This document shows, piece after piece, positions 17,621 to 26,800 of a DNA stretch of 64,000 nt (position 1 is the first letter of the stretch; each line of letters starts with the position of its first letter). Source of the DNA: a virus. The stretch is taken from positions 1-64,000 of the IMG/VR virus record IMGVR_UViG_3300045918_000320; one strand, written 5' to 3'. The notes below the pieces were generated by a model. The model had not been told where the DNA came from. It made no database searches and saw nothing but the letters and a program-made list of their open reading frames with translations. Position numbers and translations under genes: made by a program.

Positions 17621-19105
17621 TTAAGCGTTCTTTTTAACGTGAGATACATTTAAGATCAAATCTGTTGCATTTTTAGCTTCACCAGCTAACCATACGTTGT
17701 TACCAGATCCACTTGGAATAGAAGTTGATAAAGCACTTCCTGTCCAGTAATATTTTGCACCTGCAGTAGCACTAGTTAAAACACCAGCACAAATAGATTC
17801 AACTGCTTTTACGTAAACAATTTGACCTACAGTAACTGCATTCATTGCTATACCTATAGCTTGAGTGTTGTTAGCTAAAGTTGAGTATACAGATACAGTA
17901 TCGTTTGCTGACATATAAACTAATTGACCTTTAGCAATTGTTCCACCAGCAGTATAAGGTTGACCTACACTTGCAGCAGCAGCAGCTAATTGTTGTAAAG
18001 CAGCTTCTACGTTATCAGTAGAAAAAAAAGATCCAGCATCTGCAATTGGCATATCAACAGCAGAAACTTGTCCTGCTCCTGTACCAAAATCAATCATAGT
18101 ATCTTTAATACCTAAAGCTTTTACTCGTAAAGTATCAACATTTATTTCGATAGAAGAAGCATCTACATTTACTGATAGTACTCCTGAAGAAAATCCTAAT
18201 CCAGCTCCGGCAGCAGAAGAGTCAATTTGAATATCATTACCTACTTTTACTAATCCAGTAGACGCCGTAATAGAATCAGCAGCATTAAAGAATACAAAGT
18301 TAATTGCATCTGTACCAATTGTTACTACTGTACCTTGTTGTACAAAAGCTTTACCAGCGTTAGAACCTAATTGAACAGCAGTATACGCACCATTGATTTC
18401 GTCAATTGGAGTAATAGCATCAAAATCAGTAGCTCTAACTGGAGCACCTGAAGCTTGAACGATATAGATACCATTTTCAGCAGGAGCAACTTGATCCTTA
18501 ATTAAAATACGCACTCCAGCTACTAAAGTTACAGTATCTACTACTTGACCAGCAGCAAAAGACGTAGCTAAAGTTCCAGCTACTACAGTAGCAACAGAAA
18601 CAGCAGCTTTTGGCTTAAGACCTTGTTGGTAAGATTGTAAAGTTTGTAAATTAACAGCATCTGTACCTGTAGATGGATCTGCTAAGTTAGTTAACTTAAA
18701 TCCGCCCATAGATTGAGCACCTGTAAATGCTCTAGTACCATCAGCTTTAGTATAGATAGTGTGGTCATCATCACCTAATCCAGCTAAAGTTCCGTGATCT
18801 AATGCAGCGTTTAAAACTGAAGTATTAATCAATGAATTGATATACCCAGCAGCATCAGTTTGAACAGGTTTTGAAGCATCAGCTACTCCAGCAGAAGATG
18901 AAATAAATTCATTTTCTCTGAAATAACGAGCATCATGAATGTGTTCGTCTGCAGCATCAGCACCATCAACTAAGTGACCTAACTTTGTATCAGTTAGTTC
19001 TTTTGTTGCAGTTTTAAATGATGCAAGTTGTAGAGAGTCCGTTGCAGCCGAGGCTTCTTGATCGAAACCGTCTGCGTTTTTGTAAATTACCTTAATATCA
19101 GCCAT
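17621..19105 (-). CDS. Fibre/decoration protein
   Basis: 494 residues. The middle (DEHIHDARYF, LNAALDHGTLAGLGDDDHT, GFKLTNLADPSTGTDAVNLQTLQ) is typical of phage fibre shafts. The last ~110 residues (TIAKGQLVYMSANDTVSVYS ... IGIAMNAVTVGQIVYVKAV) resemble the 143-residue neighbour at 19501, so a decoration or trimer domain is probably shared. It has its own possible promoter and a clear terminator, which suggests a highly made virion protein. Confidence 0.75.
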   Translation of the reverse strand: MADIKVIYKNADGFDQEASAATDSLQLASFKTATKELTDTKLGHLVDGADAADEHIHDARYFRENEFISSSAGVADASKPVQTDAAGYINSLINTSVLNAALDHGTLAGLGDDDHTIYTKADGTRAFTGAQSMGGFKLTNLADPSTGTDAVNLQTLQSYQQGLKPKAAVSVATVVAGTLATSFAAGQVVDTVTLVAGVRILIKDQVAPAENGIYIVQASGAPVRATDFDAITPIDEINGAYTAVQLGSNAGKAFVQQGTVVTIGTDAINFVFFNAADSITASTGLVKVGNDIQIDSSAAGAGLGFSSGVLSVNVDASSIEINVDTLRVKALGIKDTMIDFGTGAGQVSAVDMPIADAGSFFSTDNVEAALQQLAAAAASVGQPYTAGGTIAKGQLVYMSANDTVSVYSTLANNTQAIGIAMNAVTVGQIVYVKAVESICAGVLTSATAGAKYYWTGSALSTSIPSGSGNNVWLAGEAKNATDLILNVSHVKKNA

Positions 19106-19132
19106 TCTTTCCTCCTATTAGTAGTGTATAGC

Positions 19133-19151
19133 TACAATACTAGTTGTTAAT
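19133..19151 (-). promoter_or_regulatory. Possible degenerate T7-like promoter
   Basis: The minus strand reads TTAACAACTAGTATTGTAGC. The upstream TTAACAACTA is intact but the TATAG part is degenerate. It overlaps the stop of the gene at 19147 and lies 30 bases before the start at 19105. Confidence 0.35.
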
Positions 19152-19488
19152 CTATAATTTCTCCAGTATTGGGATTGTAACTGAATTTATCACTTTCTAG
19201 CTCGTGATTTTTCATAATATCTCCCATAGCCGCAGTATATAAAGCCTTTTCCTGCGAGTATTTATGGTGACATTCTCCCACTACTCTTTTTTGTCTTTCT
19301 ATTTGAGCTTCCATAAGCTTGTATTCTAAAATCATATTCTTAAGTAACTGTTCTTCTACTGCCATTTTTAATTTAGCATTTTCTATAGTTAAAGGCATAG
19401 TTTCTACTTTTAGCCTTTCGTCTATTGTTAAAACTTTACTTACTGGTTCTTCTTGTACTTCTTGCTGTCTTTTACTTACTTTTGCCAT
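19147..19488 (-). CDS. Small coiled-coil protein
   Basis: 113 residues. Residues 30-80 form a helix or coiled coil (LTIENAKLKMAVEEQLLKNMILEYKLMEAQIERQ). The C-terminal SYNPNTGEIID is a polar tail. No family recognised. It is set among fibre/decoration genes, with an AAGGAG site before the start. Confidence 0.55.
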   Translation of the reverse strand: MAKVSKRQQEVQEEPVSKVLTIDERLKVETMPLTIENAKLKMAVEEQLLKNMILEYKLMEAQIERQKRVVGECHHKYSQEKALYTAAMGDIMKNHELESDKFSYNPNTGEIID

Positions 19489-19500
19489 AAAATCTCCTTA

Positions 19501-19932
19501 TTAAATGAATACTGGTCTTAGTGGATTAATAAATACTTCTCCATTTCCGTAAGATCTACCTACTACTGTAGTTGAAGATGCGGCTGGAGTATTAGGTTTT
19601 GTGTCAGTAGTAGCTCCGGCAGTATCTAAAAATATAGTAGAATTTAAAGGAAATACATTAAATGCTGGATCGTTAATTATTCCCATAATTAAAACATCTA
19701 CTAAATTTCCTGCTGTAACATTATTTAAAGCCATACCAACTACAAATGCATCGTCAGGAGTAGTATTATTATTAGCTAATTTTACTTCTCCTATTGCATT
19801 ATAAGATAGTACATCTGTTCTAACTATATCTTCAGCCGCTATTCTCTGAATAACTAAATACGTAGAGCTATCGGCTGTAATAGCATCTGTAAAATCTAAA
19901 GTGCCTGTAAATGGATTCCATCTATAAGCCAT
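19501..19932 (-). CDS. Capsid/fibre decoration-type protein
   Basis: 143 residues, beta-rich. The span LVIQRIAAEDIVRTDVLSYNAIGEV ... FVVGMALNNVTAGNLVDVLIMG parallels the C-terminal domain of the 494-residue fibre at 17621, so the two are probably paralogous domains. Such small beta-rich domains occur in capsid decoration and fibre-head proteins. It lies directly after the 245-residue gene. Confidence 0.6.
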   Translation of the reverse strand: MAYRWNPFTGTLDFTDAITADSSTYLVIQRIAAEDIVRTDVLSYNAIGEVKLANNNTTPDDAFVVGMALNNVTAGNLVDVLIMGIINDPAFNVFPLNSTIFLDTAGATTDTKPNTPAASSTTVVGRSYGNGEVFINPLRPVFI

Positions 19933-20670
19933 TTATATTTTCCTAACTCTAGTTAATACTCTTTTTGTAGCATCTGAGTATGTTATTTCTATTGTTGTAG
20001 CTAAAGTTGAAGTTAAATAATAAGCATATTGCTCTGTTGTAGAAGTAGGATATACTACTTGTATTTCATCAAATTGAATATTAGATAACAGGGAACCTTG
20101 CATTTTTGTATCAATACTCTGCAAGGAATTATTTCCTGTTACTTGGTTAGCCGATGTAGCCAAAGCTCCAGCACCGCTTAGTACTGCTGTAACACTATCT
20201 TGACTACTATTTAAATTTCTAATATTCTGAGTGTTTGCTGGCTCAGTTTTTTGTTCTAATTCTGTTAGTATAGTATCTTGTTTAGCTAAAATATTATTTA
20301 ATTGTCCAATTTGAATAGACTGATTAAATGCAGAGGCATCTCCTCCCCCAGAAGTTCCCCCGGAGGCTACGTGAAATCCACTACCAATAATTTCTACATA
20401 AGTAGAATTTGAAGAGTATGTAGTACAAGTAATTTCTAGAAAATCAAATAGAGAAATATCAAAAACTACTTCTTGACTACCTACTATTGTTCCTATTAAT
20501 CCAAAAGAATCTTTGCCTTGTATCTTTCCTCTAATTTGAAATATGTTTGTAGATGCAGCATTTATTACCTCAAATTTAGCTTGAGTGTCTTCATCAATAT
20601 CAAATATCCCCAGATTTTTCACTGAGGATACGTATTGATTTATGCCGAATTTACCTGAAGAAGAAGCCAT
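19933..20670 (-). CDS. Virion adaptor-type protein, paralogue of the gene at 22087
   Basis: 245 residues. The N-terminal ~110 residues (KFGINQYVSSVKNLGIFDIDEDT ... SLFDFLEITC ... VEIIGSGFHVASGG) match the N terminus of the 230-residue protein at 22087 position for position in key residues. The remainder is helical (ILAKQDTILTELEQK). It is the first gene after the promoter at 20688-20706. Probably the base of a fibre; inferred. Confidence 0.65.
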   Translation of the reverse strand: MASSSGKFGINQYVSSVKNLGIFDIDEDTQAKFEVINAASTNIFQIRGKIQGKDSFGLIGTIVGSQEVVFDISLFDFLEITCTTYSSNSTYVEIIGSGFHVASGGTSGGGDASAFNQSIQIGQLNNILAKQDTILTELEQKTEPANTQNIRNLNSSQDSVTAVLSGAGALATSANQVTGNNSLQSIDTKMQGSLLSNIQFDEIQVVYPTSTTEQYAYYLTSTLATTIEITYSDATKRVLTRVRKI

Positions 20671-20687
20671 TTTAACCCTTAATAATT

Positions 20688-20706
20688 CCTATAAGTAGTT
20701 GTTAAA
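20688..20706 (-). promoter_or_regulatory. T7-like late promoter (consensus copy)
   Basis: The minus strand reads TTTAACAACTACTTATAGG exactly as the consensus, followed by AATT and the start at 20670. Confidence 0.85.
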
Positions 20707-20724
20707 GGTAGGTTTTACCCTACC
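20707..20724 (-). terminator. Hairpin between fibre genes, possible weak terminator
   Basis: On the minus strand GGTAGG-GTAAAA-CCTACC is a six-base stem followed only by TTTAAC, which is already the upstream edge of the next promoter. It could be a weak terminator or an RNA-processing site. Confidence 0.45.
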
Positions 20725-20732
20725 CTAATGGC

Positions 20733-22076
20733 TTAAATATTGGTAACTGTAGCTCTGAATTTAATTGTGTTAGATACAAATCCAGCAGAGTTAGCTGAAG
20801 TATATTGTACTTGTCCACCTGAAGTTATACTAAACACTACTCCAGAATCATCTCCTACGCCATTTACAGACATTACAAATCCTGTACCTGTTTGTATACC
20901 CATTAGTTCGAAAGTCTCGTATAAGCTTGCTGTAGCGTTTATAGCAACACTTACTTGAGCTTTAAAGCTTCTAACTACTGAACTAGAAAAAGCTAGACCA
21001 GTTACATTTGCCACAGAAGTTACGTTATTAGATGCTGAAAAAGAAGTGTGAGAAATATCCCCTAAAGTAGAAGAAGATCCAATTAAAGAATCGGCATAAG
21101 CTTTAACAGCTTTTGCTGAAGGTAAAGTATCATCACTAGCAGATACGGAACTTAAATCTGTATCTAATACTCCAGAAGCTAACATAGCTACTGTTAAATT
21201 AGAAATTGTATTACTAGAAGCATCAATTGTTTTGTTAGTTAAAGTAGCTGTAGCACTATTTTTTGTAGCATCAGAAGTATTGTCAACATTTCCTAACGAA
21301 ACATCAGATTTAGTAAGAGTTACTACTCCGGTTTGTCCGTTTACCGAAACTACAGTATTAGAATTAATTGACTTTTCCCAAATTGAACCAGAATAAACTG
21401 CCCAATCACCTACTGCAAAAGATATTGCACCTGCACCAAAATTATAAGATCCGGCTACACTTGCTAAATAAACCATACCAGCATTAGCAGCAGAATCTCC
21501 ATTTAAAAGTGGAGTAGCTGGAGTAGCTGAAGCATCAAAAGTTCCTTCATAAGTCATTACTGAGTTTGGAAGTTGAGAAGCTGGAACTTTACCTCCAGCA
21601 TCTAGAGTAGCTACACCTGAATTAGCACCTTTTTCAGAAGTGTTAATTTTTAATGCTAAAGCGTCAAATACAGCGTTTTGAGAAGGAGCTACATCTGTAA
21701 CTGCATCTGCGATACTATCTGCTACTGCAGCAGATTTTGCGGCTGAAGAAAAGTCAGAAATTGTAGCTGCTAATTGAGTACCAGTATGGTTAGCTCTATT
21801 AGTAGCGTCTACATTTGGTACATTTCCTAATCCAACTTGTGCTTTTGTAACACTATGGGGATTAGAAGTATTACTTGTATGCGAAGTTAAATCACTTGCA
21901 TTAGCTTTATTTCCAATTTGAGTTTGAATTGCACTGGTAACTCCGGATAAATATCCAAGTTCAGTGTTAGATACTGCAGAAGATTCAACTTCTCCAGAAG
22001 CACTAATTTGTAATGCTTTACTTGCCGTTTCTGCTGGGAGTTTTAACTTCCCTGTAATTTTAAATGGTGCTGTCAT
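20733..22076 (-). CDS. Tail fibre sharing its C-terminal domain with the gene at 28820
   Basis: 447 residues. Fibre-shaft units occur twice: SVTKAQVGLGNVPNVDATNRA near residue 80, and VTLTKSDVSLGNVDNTSDAT near residue 260. They are followed by the ASDDTLPSAKAVKAYADS segment that also occurs in the 1649-residue fibre. The last ~100 residues (SVVRSFKAQVSV ... FELMGIQTGTGFVMSVNG ... GQVQYTSAN ... IKFRATV) match the C terminus of the protein at 28820. Probably a second, shorter fibre built from the same modules. Confidence 0.75.
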   Translation of the reverse strand: MTAPFKITGKLKLPAETASKALQISASGEVESSAVSNTELGYLSGVTSAIQTQIGNKANASDLTSHTSNTSNPHSVTKAQVGLGNVPNVDATNRANHTGTQLAATISDFSSAAKSAAVADSIADAVTDVAPSQNAVFDALALKINTSEKGANSGVATLDAGGKVPASQLPNSVMTYEGTFDASATPATPLLNGDSAANAGMVYLASVAGSYNFGAGAISFAVGDWAVYSGSIWEKSINSNTVVSVNGQTGVVTLTKSDVSLGNVDNTSDATKNSATATLTNKTIDASSNTISNLTVAMLASGVLDTDLSSVSASDDTLPSAKAVKAYADSLIGSSSTLGDISHTSFSASNNVTSVANVTGLAFSSSVVRSFKAQVSVAINATASLYETFELMGIQTGTGFVMSVNGVGDDSGVVFSITSGGQVQYTSANSAGFVSNTIKFRATVTNI

Positions 22077-22086
22077 AGTTTTCTCC

Positions 22087-22779
22087 TTATTCTATTATTA
22101 TTTTTCCTACAAACCGAGTATCGGGCGTAATCACTGCATAAATTGTTATATTATTACTTGTATCAATATTTACTGGAGCAATTAATAAATCAAAACTACT
22201 TCCATTATTTTCGTAACAATTTACTACAGGATTTGCTATAGCATGTGTACTAAATGGAATAGTTAAGACATATTCTCCAGAAAATGTAGCCCAATCTGTT
22301 AAAGTAATAGTTTTAACATATTTTGTAGCTAAGCTAGAGCCTCCTCCGCCTACAGATCTAATATCTATAATATTTGGAGAAATGCTAGAAATAATTACAC
22401 TACTATCACTAGAAATTAATTCTAAAGTATCTAATCCTGTTAAATCTCCGTCAGGAGTAGTTATAGTATGTACTCCAGAAGTTAATTGAAATCCGCTACC
22501 AACTAATTCAACTAATCCGCCTATTGCTGAGAATACTGTACATTCTAATCTGACAAAATCATACATACTAACAGTAAAATCTTTTTGACCAGATCCAGTT
22601 AGAGTATCAACTATTGTCCAAGTATCCTGACCAGCAATTCTTCCGTATAAAACTATAGTATTACTCGGAGCTGCTCGATTAGTAATTAATCTTATTTTTG
22701 TATCATCCGTAATGTCAATTTCGGGAGCAAATACACTTGCACCTTGTAGGTATTCTTTAATACCAAATTTATTTGACAT
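22087..22779 (-). CDS. Virion adaptor-type protein, paralogue of the gene at 19933
   Basis: 230 residues. The N terminus KFGIKEYLQGASVFAPEIDITDDT, then GRIAGQDTWTIVDTLTGSG and SMYDFVRLECTVFS, aligns with the 245-residue protein at 19933. The C-terminal half differs and is beta-rich. Each paralogue sits directly next to the 447-residue fibre gene, which suggests that each adaptor goes with a fibre. Inferred virion role. Confidence 0.65.
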   Translation of the reverse strand: MSNKFGIKEYLQGASVFAPEIDITDDTKIRLITNRAAPSNTIVLYGRIAGQDTWTIVDTLTGSGQKDFTVSMYDFVRLECTVFSAIGGLVELVGSGFQLTSGVHTITTPDGDLTGLDTLELISSDSSVIISSISPNIIDIRSVGGGGSSLATKYVKTITLTDWATFSGEYVLTIPFSTHAIANPVVNCYENNGSSFDLLIAPVNIDTSNNITIYAVITPDTRFVGKIIIE

Positions 22780-22791
22780 TTTATTCCTTTT

Positions 22792-23214
22792 TTATTTTAC
22801 TCTTCTAGAAATTTTATAAACTAACACTTCTAAACTATCAGCTTGCCCAGCTAATAAATTTTGTGTACCTACTGATACTGAAGGATCTTTACAAGCTTGA
22901 TCTAACATTGTTAAAGTAGCTTGTAATTGTTTTAGAATTTCCATATAAAATTCTTTATTTTCCGAAACACCTTTAGTTTTTAATTGAGATAAAATCTCTG
23001 TAGCTTTTTGATTAATTAACATTAAATCTACATGTTCTTCGCCATTTAATCCAATATGTCTTTCAATTAATTGATCGTAAAAATCTTCTGCTTGTCCGTA
23101 AACTTCAGCAAAAAATGCATGGTCGGGGAAGAATGCTACTTTAGCAGCTAAATGGTGAGCTTGTACAGCAAAAAGGTATAAAGCACGATAATGAACAGCA
23201 ATTTGTAACAACAT
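22792..23214 (-). CDS. Helical fibre-operon protein
   Basis: 140 residues, all helical, including AKVAFFPDHAFFAEVYGQAEDFYDQLIERH and a C-terminal amphipathic helix. No motif recognised with confidence. His- and Asp/Glu-containing helices could suggest a four-helix or ferritin-like bundle, but this is weak. It lies between the 197-residue protein and a fibre-adaptor gene. Confidence 0.5.
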   Translation of the reverse strand: MLLQIAVHYRALYLFAVQAHHLAAKVAFFPDHAFFAEVYGQAEDFYDQLIERHIGLNGEEHVDLMLINQKATEILSQLKTKGVSENKEFYMEILKQLQATLTMLDQACKDPSVSVGTQNLLAGQADSLEVLVYKISRRVK

Positions 23215-23223
23215 AAAAAGCTC

Positions 23224-23817
23224 CTATATTTTAGCTCTAAGTACTGCTATTTGATTATCTATTGATACTATAAAACTATTATCTCCAGAAATTACAGCTT
23301 CTCTTACTCTTCTTGGAGTAATACTAGCTTCTAATTCTGCTATTTCTTTTTGTATAGCTTCTTTAGAATTTTTTAATTCTACTACAGCTACAAAGTCAAA
23401 TAATTCATCTCTAGTTGGACATGGAATATTCGTAAATCTCCAATCCTGAATTTGTCCATTTACAATATTTATAGAATCATTTTCTGTATCTCTCAATGCA
23501 GATTTATCTTTTAAATATTCTTCAATTAATATTGCTATATCAATTTCTTTTATACAGATATTTTTGTGAGCATTTAAAATTTCTTCTGTAGAAGGAAATA
23601 CTTCAAAATAAGTTTCTGTTGCCTGAATAGTTTCGTCGTATGCTGGTAAAGCAGATTCAATTACAGTCTCTCCATTCATTCTAGCCGGTACTGCATCGTG
23701 ATGAATTACTTGATCCACAATTCTAGTCTTAGCTATTTTGTCAAATCCTGTAGAAGTGATTACAAAATCTACTCCTTCTTTTAATCCAAATTGTTCTAAT
23801 ATTTTTTTATAGTTCAT
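23224..23817 (-). CDS. Possible fibre assembly protein
   Basis: 197 residues: an alpha/beta N terminus, a Glu-rich middle and a C-terminal helix (KEAIQKEIAELEASITPRRV ... DNQIAVLRAKI) like those of tail-fibre assembly proteins. It lies directly downstream of the largest fibre gene, the usual place for its chaperone. Assignment tentative. Confidence 0.5.
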   Translation of the reverse strand: MNYKKILEQFGLKEGVDFVITSTGFDKIAKTRIVDQVIHHDAVPARMNGETVIESALPAYDETIQATETYFEVFPSTEEILNAHKNICIKEIDIAILIEEYLKDKSALRDTENDSINIVNGQIQDWRFTNIPCPTRDELFDFVAVVELKNSKEAIQKEIAELEASITPRRVREAVISGDNSFIVSIDNQIAVLRAKI

Positions 23818-23832
23818 TTTCTATCCTTTGCT

Positions 23833-23852
23833 GTGTTATGTACTTGTAACAC
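23833..23852 (-). other. Hairpin after the large fibre gene
   Basis: On the minus strand GTGTTA-CAAGTACA-TAACAC forms a six-base stem at the fibre stop codon with no U-run. An RNA-processing or stability element is more likely than a terminator. Confidence 0.4.
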
Positions 23853-26800
23853 TATTTAATTTTTTCTATTAAGAACGATGTATAAATTTCATTTTCCCCA
23901 TCAGTAAATGCAGCACCTCTACCGTTTGTCTGTGCCCCTATATCTTGTAATTCAAATATACAAGTTTGAGTTATAGTAAATATTCCATCAATTGTAGAAG
24001 TATTTGCATCTGCTATTGCTGATACTCTACCTAATTTTAAACCTACTGCTGAAGTAGTTCCTGTAGTTATATTTCTAAGTCTTGAACTTAAAGAAGATGC
24101 ACCTGCTGAACCTGTATAAAAAGAAACTCCTCCACTAATAGAATAAGTTCCTGCTGCTAATTGAACTTGAGTATTAGTACCGTTTGTTCCTGTAAATGCT
24201 GAAGAGTTTTGTACAATTCCAAAAGGGTCTATTAAAGTATTTATTGGTCTAGCTGAAAAAGATGATAATGTATTTCCACCATTTGTACCTGAAGTATATT
24301 GAGTAGAAATATGTGCAATCTTTGGCATTAAATTAGGTAACGAAACTAAACTAGGTGATTTTGAAGCATTGATTACGAAGTAACCTGAAGTGTAAGAACT
24401 TGCTGCAGCATCTTGTCCAATATACCTTACTGTGCTAGTTAAAAATGGAGAACCTGCATCAATTGTTAATACTCCAGTTACTTCATTATACATAACCCGT
24501 GTACCAATTTCAGTGTTTGTGCTGAATATTGACCAATCTGTACTTATAGTTGTACTTTTTGCTAAAGCAGCATAAGCATTTACTTGATAAGATTTTAATC
24601 CAATTCCAATAAATATATCTGCCCTAGCTGGTAAAGCTGAAGTTGATGCGGTATTATATGGTCTTGAAAAGATCTGAATACCGTTTGTATTCATAGAACT
24701 TGTAGTTTGAGTAGGTGCCGTATTAGCTATGACAGCACTAACACTGTTAGCAGCATAAGTATAAGTATTAAAAGTCCCTATAGCATCCGAAGTAGTGATA
24801 GCAGTACTCTTAAATACAAAACTCATTGTATCTGAACTTACTTGTTGAGTTGGAGAGGCTGTAGCTCCGTTGTCGGCTGTGGCTAGGATATTTACTTGTG
24901 TAAAACCAGTTAAATTAGTGCTAGACCTTTGTAATCTTATTACATCGTTAGCTGTTAATCTTATTGTAGTAGATGCACCAATAAAATAAATATTAGATGT
25001 ATCTTCTACTGCCATTATTCCATTAGGTACTCCAGTAGTAAGAGTTGTTGAGTTTTTTGTTACATAATAAGTAGTAGTACCTGAAGCAGTAGCATTTGCA
25101 CTTAATGTAAATGCACAATCTTTTAATGCTTTAAAGCTAGTACCATTCACAGAATCACTAATGACTTGAATTACTCCAACATTTGTATTCTTGGTTATGT
25201 TTAAAACTGGTACACCTGTATTTGTAGAACCAAAAGTTGATGTAGCTGTTAATGCTTCAATCGCTTCTGTATCAGTAGTCTTCATATTCACAAAAGGGGT
25301 TACGTCTACTGAGGTTAAATTAGGTTTACCGACTTTTGAGATAGTGAATTTAGCTTCAAATGTTCCATCTGAACCTGTAGATGTTCCGTTAGAGTGTGCT
25401 CTTATTACATCTCCTGCTTGTAAGTATCCTTGCCAAGAAACTGTATTCGAGTATGATGAGTTCTCCGAGTGAGAGTTAGATAAAACTTCAGAAGGATTGG
25501 CTAGTAAAAATATATTTACAGTTGGTTGAGTTGTATTTTTTGTAATACCGAACTCAGAAACTGTGGAAAAAAGATCTGAGTATGATATACCATAAGTTCC
25601 ACTTGTATTTACAGTAAAATACCCACCTAAAGCAGCATCATCAGTATAAGTAATATCTCCACCAATATTTTGAACAGTATTAGAAAATCTTCTAATTTTT
25701 GTATTAGTACTCCCATACCCATTTGCAGTACGTAGTTGAACACAAGAATCCGACTGACTCCACTGAGGTAAAACATTAGAGAAATTTGCTGCAATTGACG
25801 TTTCTGTGAGTGAGAGATTAAATTGATTTGTCCCTACCGAAACTATAGTAGTATTTCCAGATATTCTTATTTTATCTCCTATATTTACATACCCACTCCA
25901 CGACAGAGTCTTAACTCTCGAAGCCACGTTACTTGATACCGACATAGCCTCGCTAGCTAGTGGATCTGTAGTAAGCACTTGCATATTTTTAGTAATAAAG
26001 AATGTACCGTCAGCAGAATTTACGGAAGCATTTACCGATAAACTCCCTGCTTTATTTACCGTAACCACTGTACCGTTAGCGGCACTATTTACTACACTCC
26101 ACGCATCCCCTTGAGTAATAGTTTGTGTGTCAAACTTTACCGTGTAGGTATCTGTACTCCCTCTAGCACTAGCACCTTCAAATCTCAATTGATGAGTTGG
26201 GATAGTGATTTTAGAATCAGAAGATACGTTAAGTTGTTTTAGTGAACCCTGTTTAGAGATACTAAATTTAGCTTCTAAAGTACCGTTTGTTCCTGCCGGA
26301 GAACCATTTGTATGACATCTTATAACATCATTTACATATAAATATCTTGTAGTTTGTGCTGTGCTGAATAAGTTAGCAGCGGAGCCGACACCAATTGCAA
26401 TTAATTCTGAAGCATTTGTTAGTGAATCCACGTTTGTAGTTGGTTGGGTAGTATTTAAAGTAATACCAACATATGGAGCAGTGTTTACTGCTTCTACAAA
26501 CATCATTGAGTACATACCCTCTTCTTTAATTACAAAAGAAGCTCCTAAAGCAGCATCATCAATATACTGAATTGAACTTCCTAAATTTTGATGTATATTT
26601 GAAAATCTTCTAATTTTAGTATTAGTTGAGCCGTATCCATTAGCAGTTCTTACTGCAATAATACTATCAGGAGTCTGAACTAATTGAGCTGTAGTAAGAG
26701 GGATTGTAGTAGTTGTAGAAGTAGAAGCTGTTAGTCCTGCAATTGGTACTGAAGCAAAGAAAGAAAAAGTCATACCAGAAGTAGCAAAAACCGAGCCTGT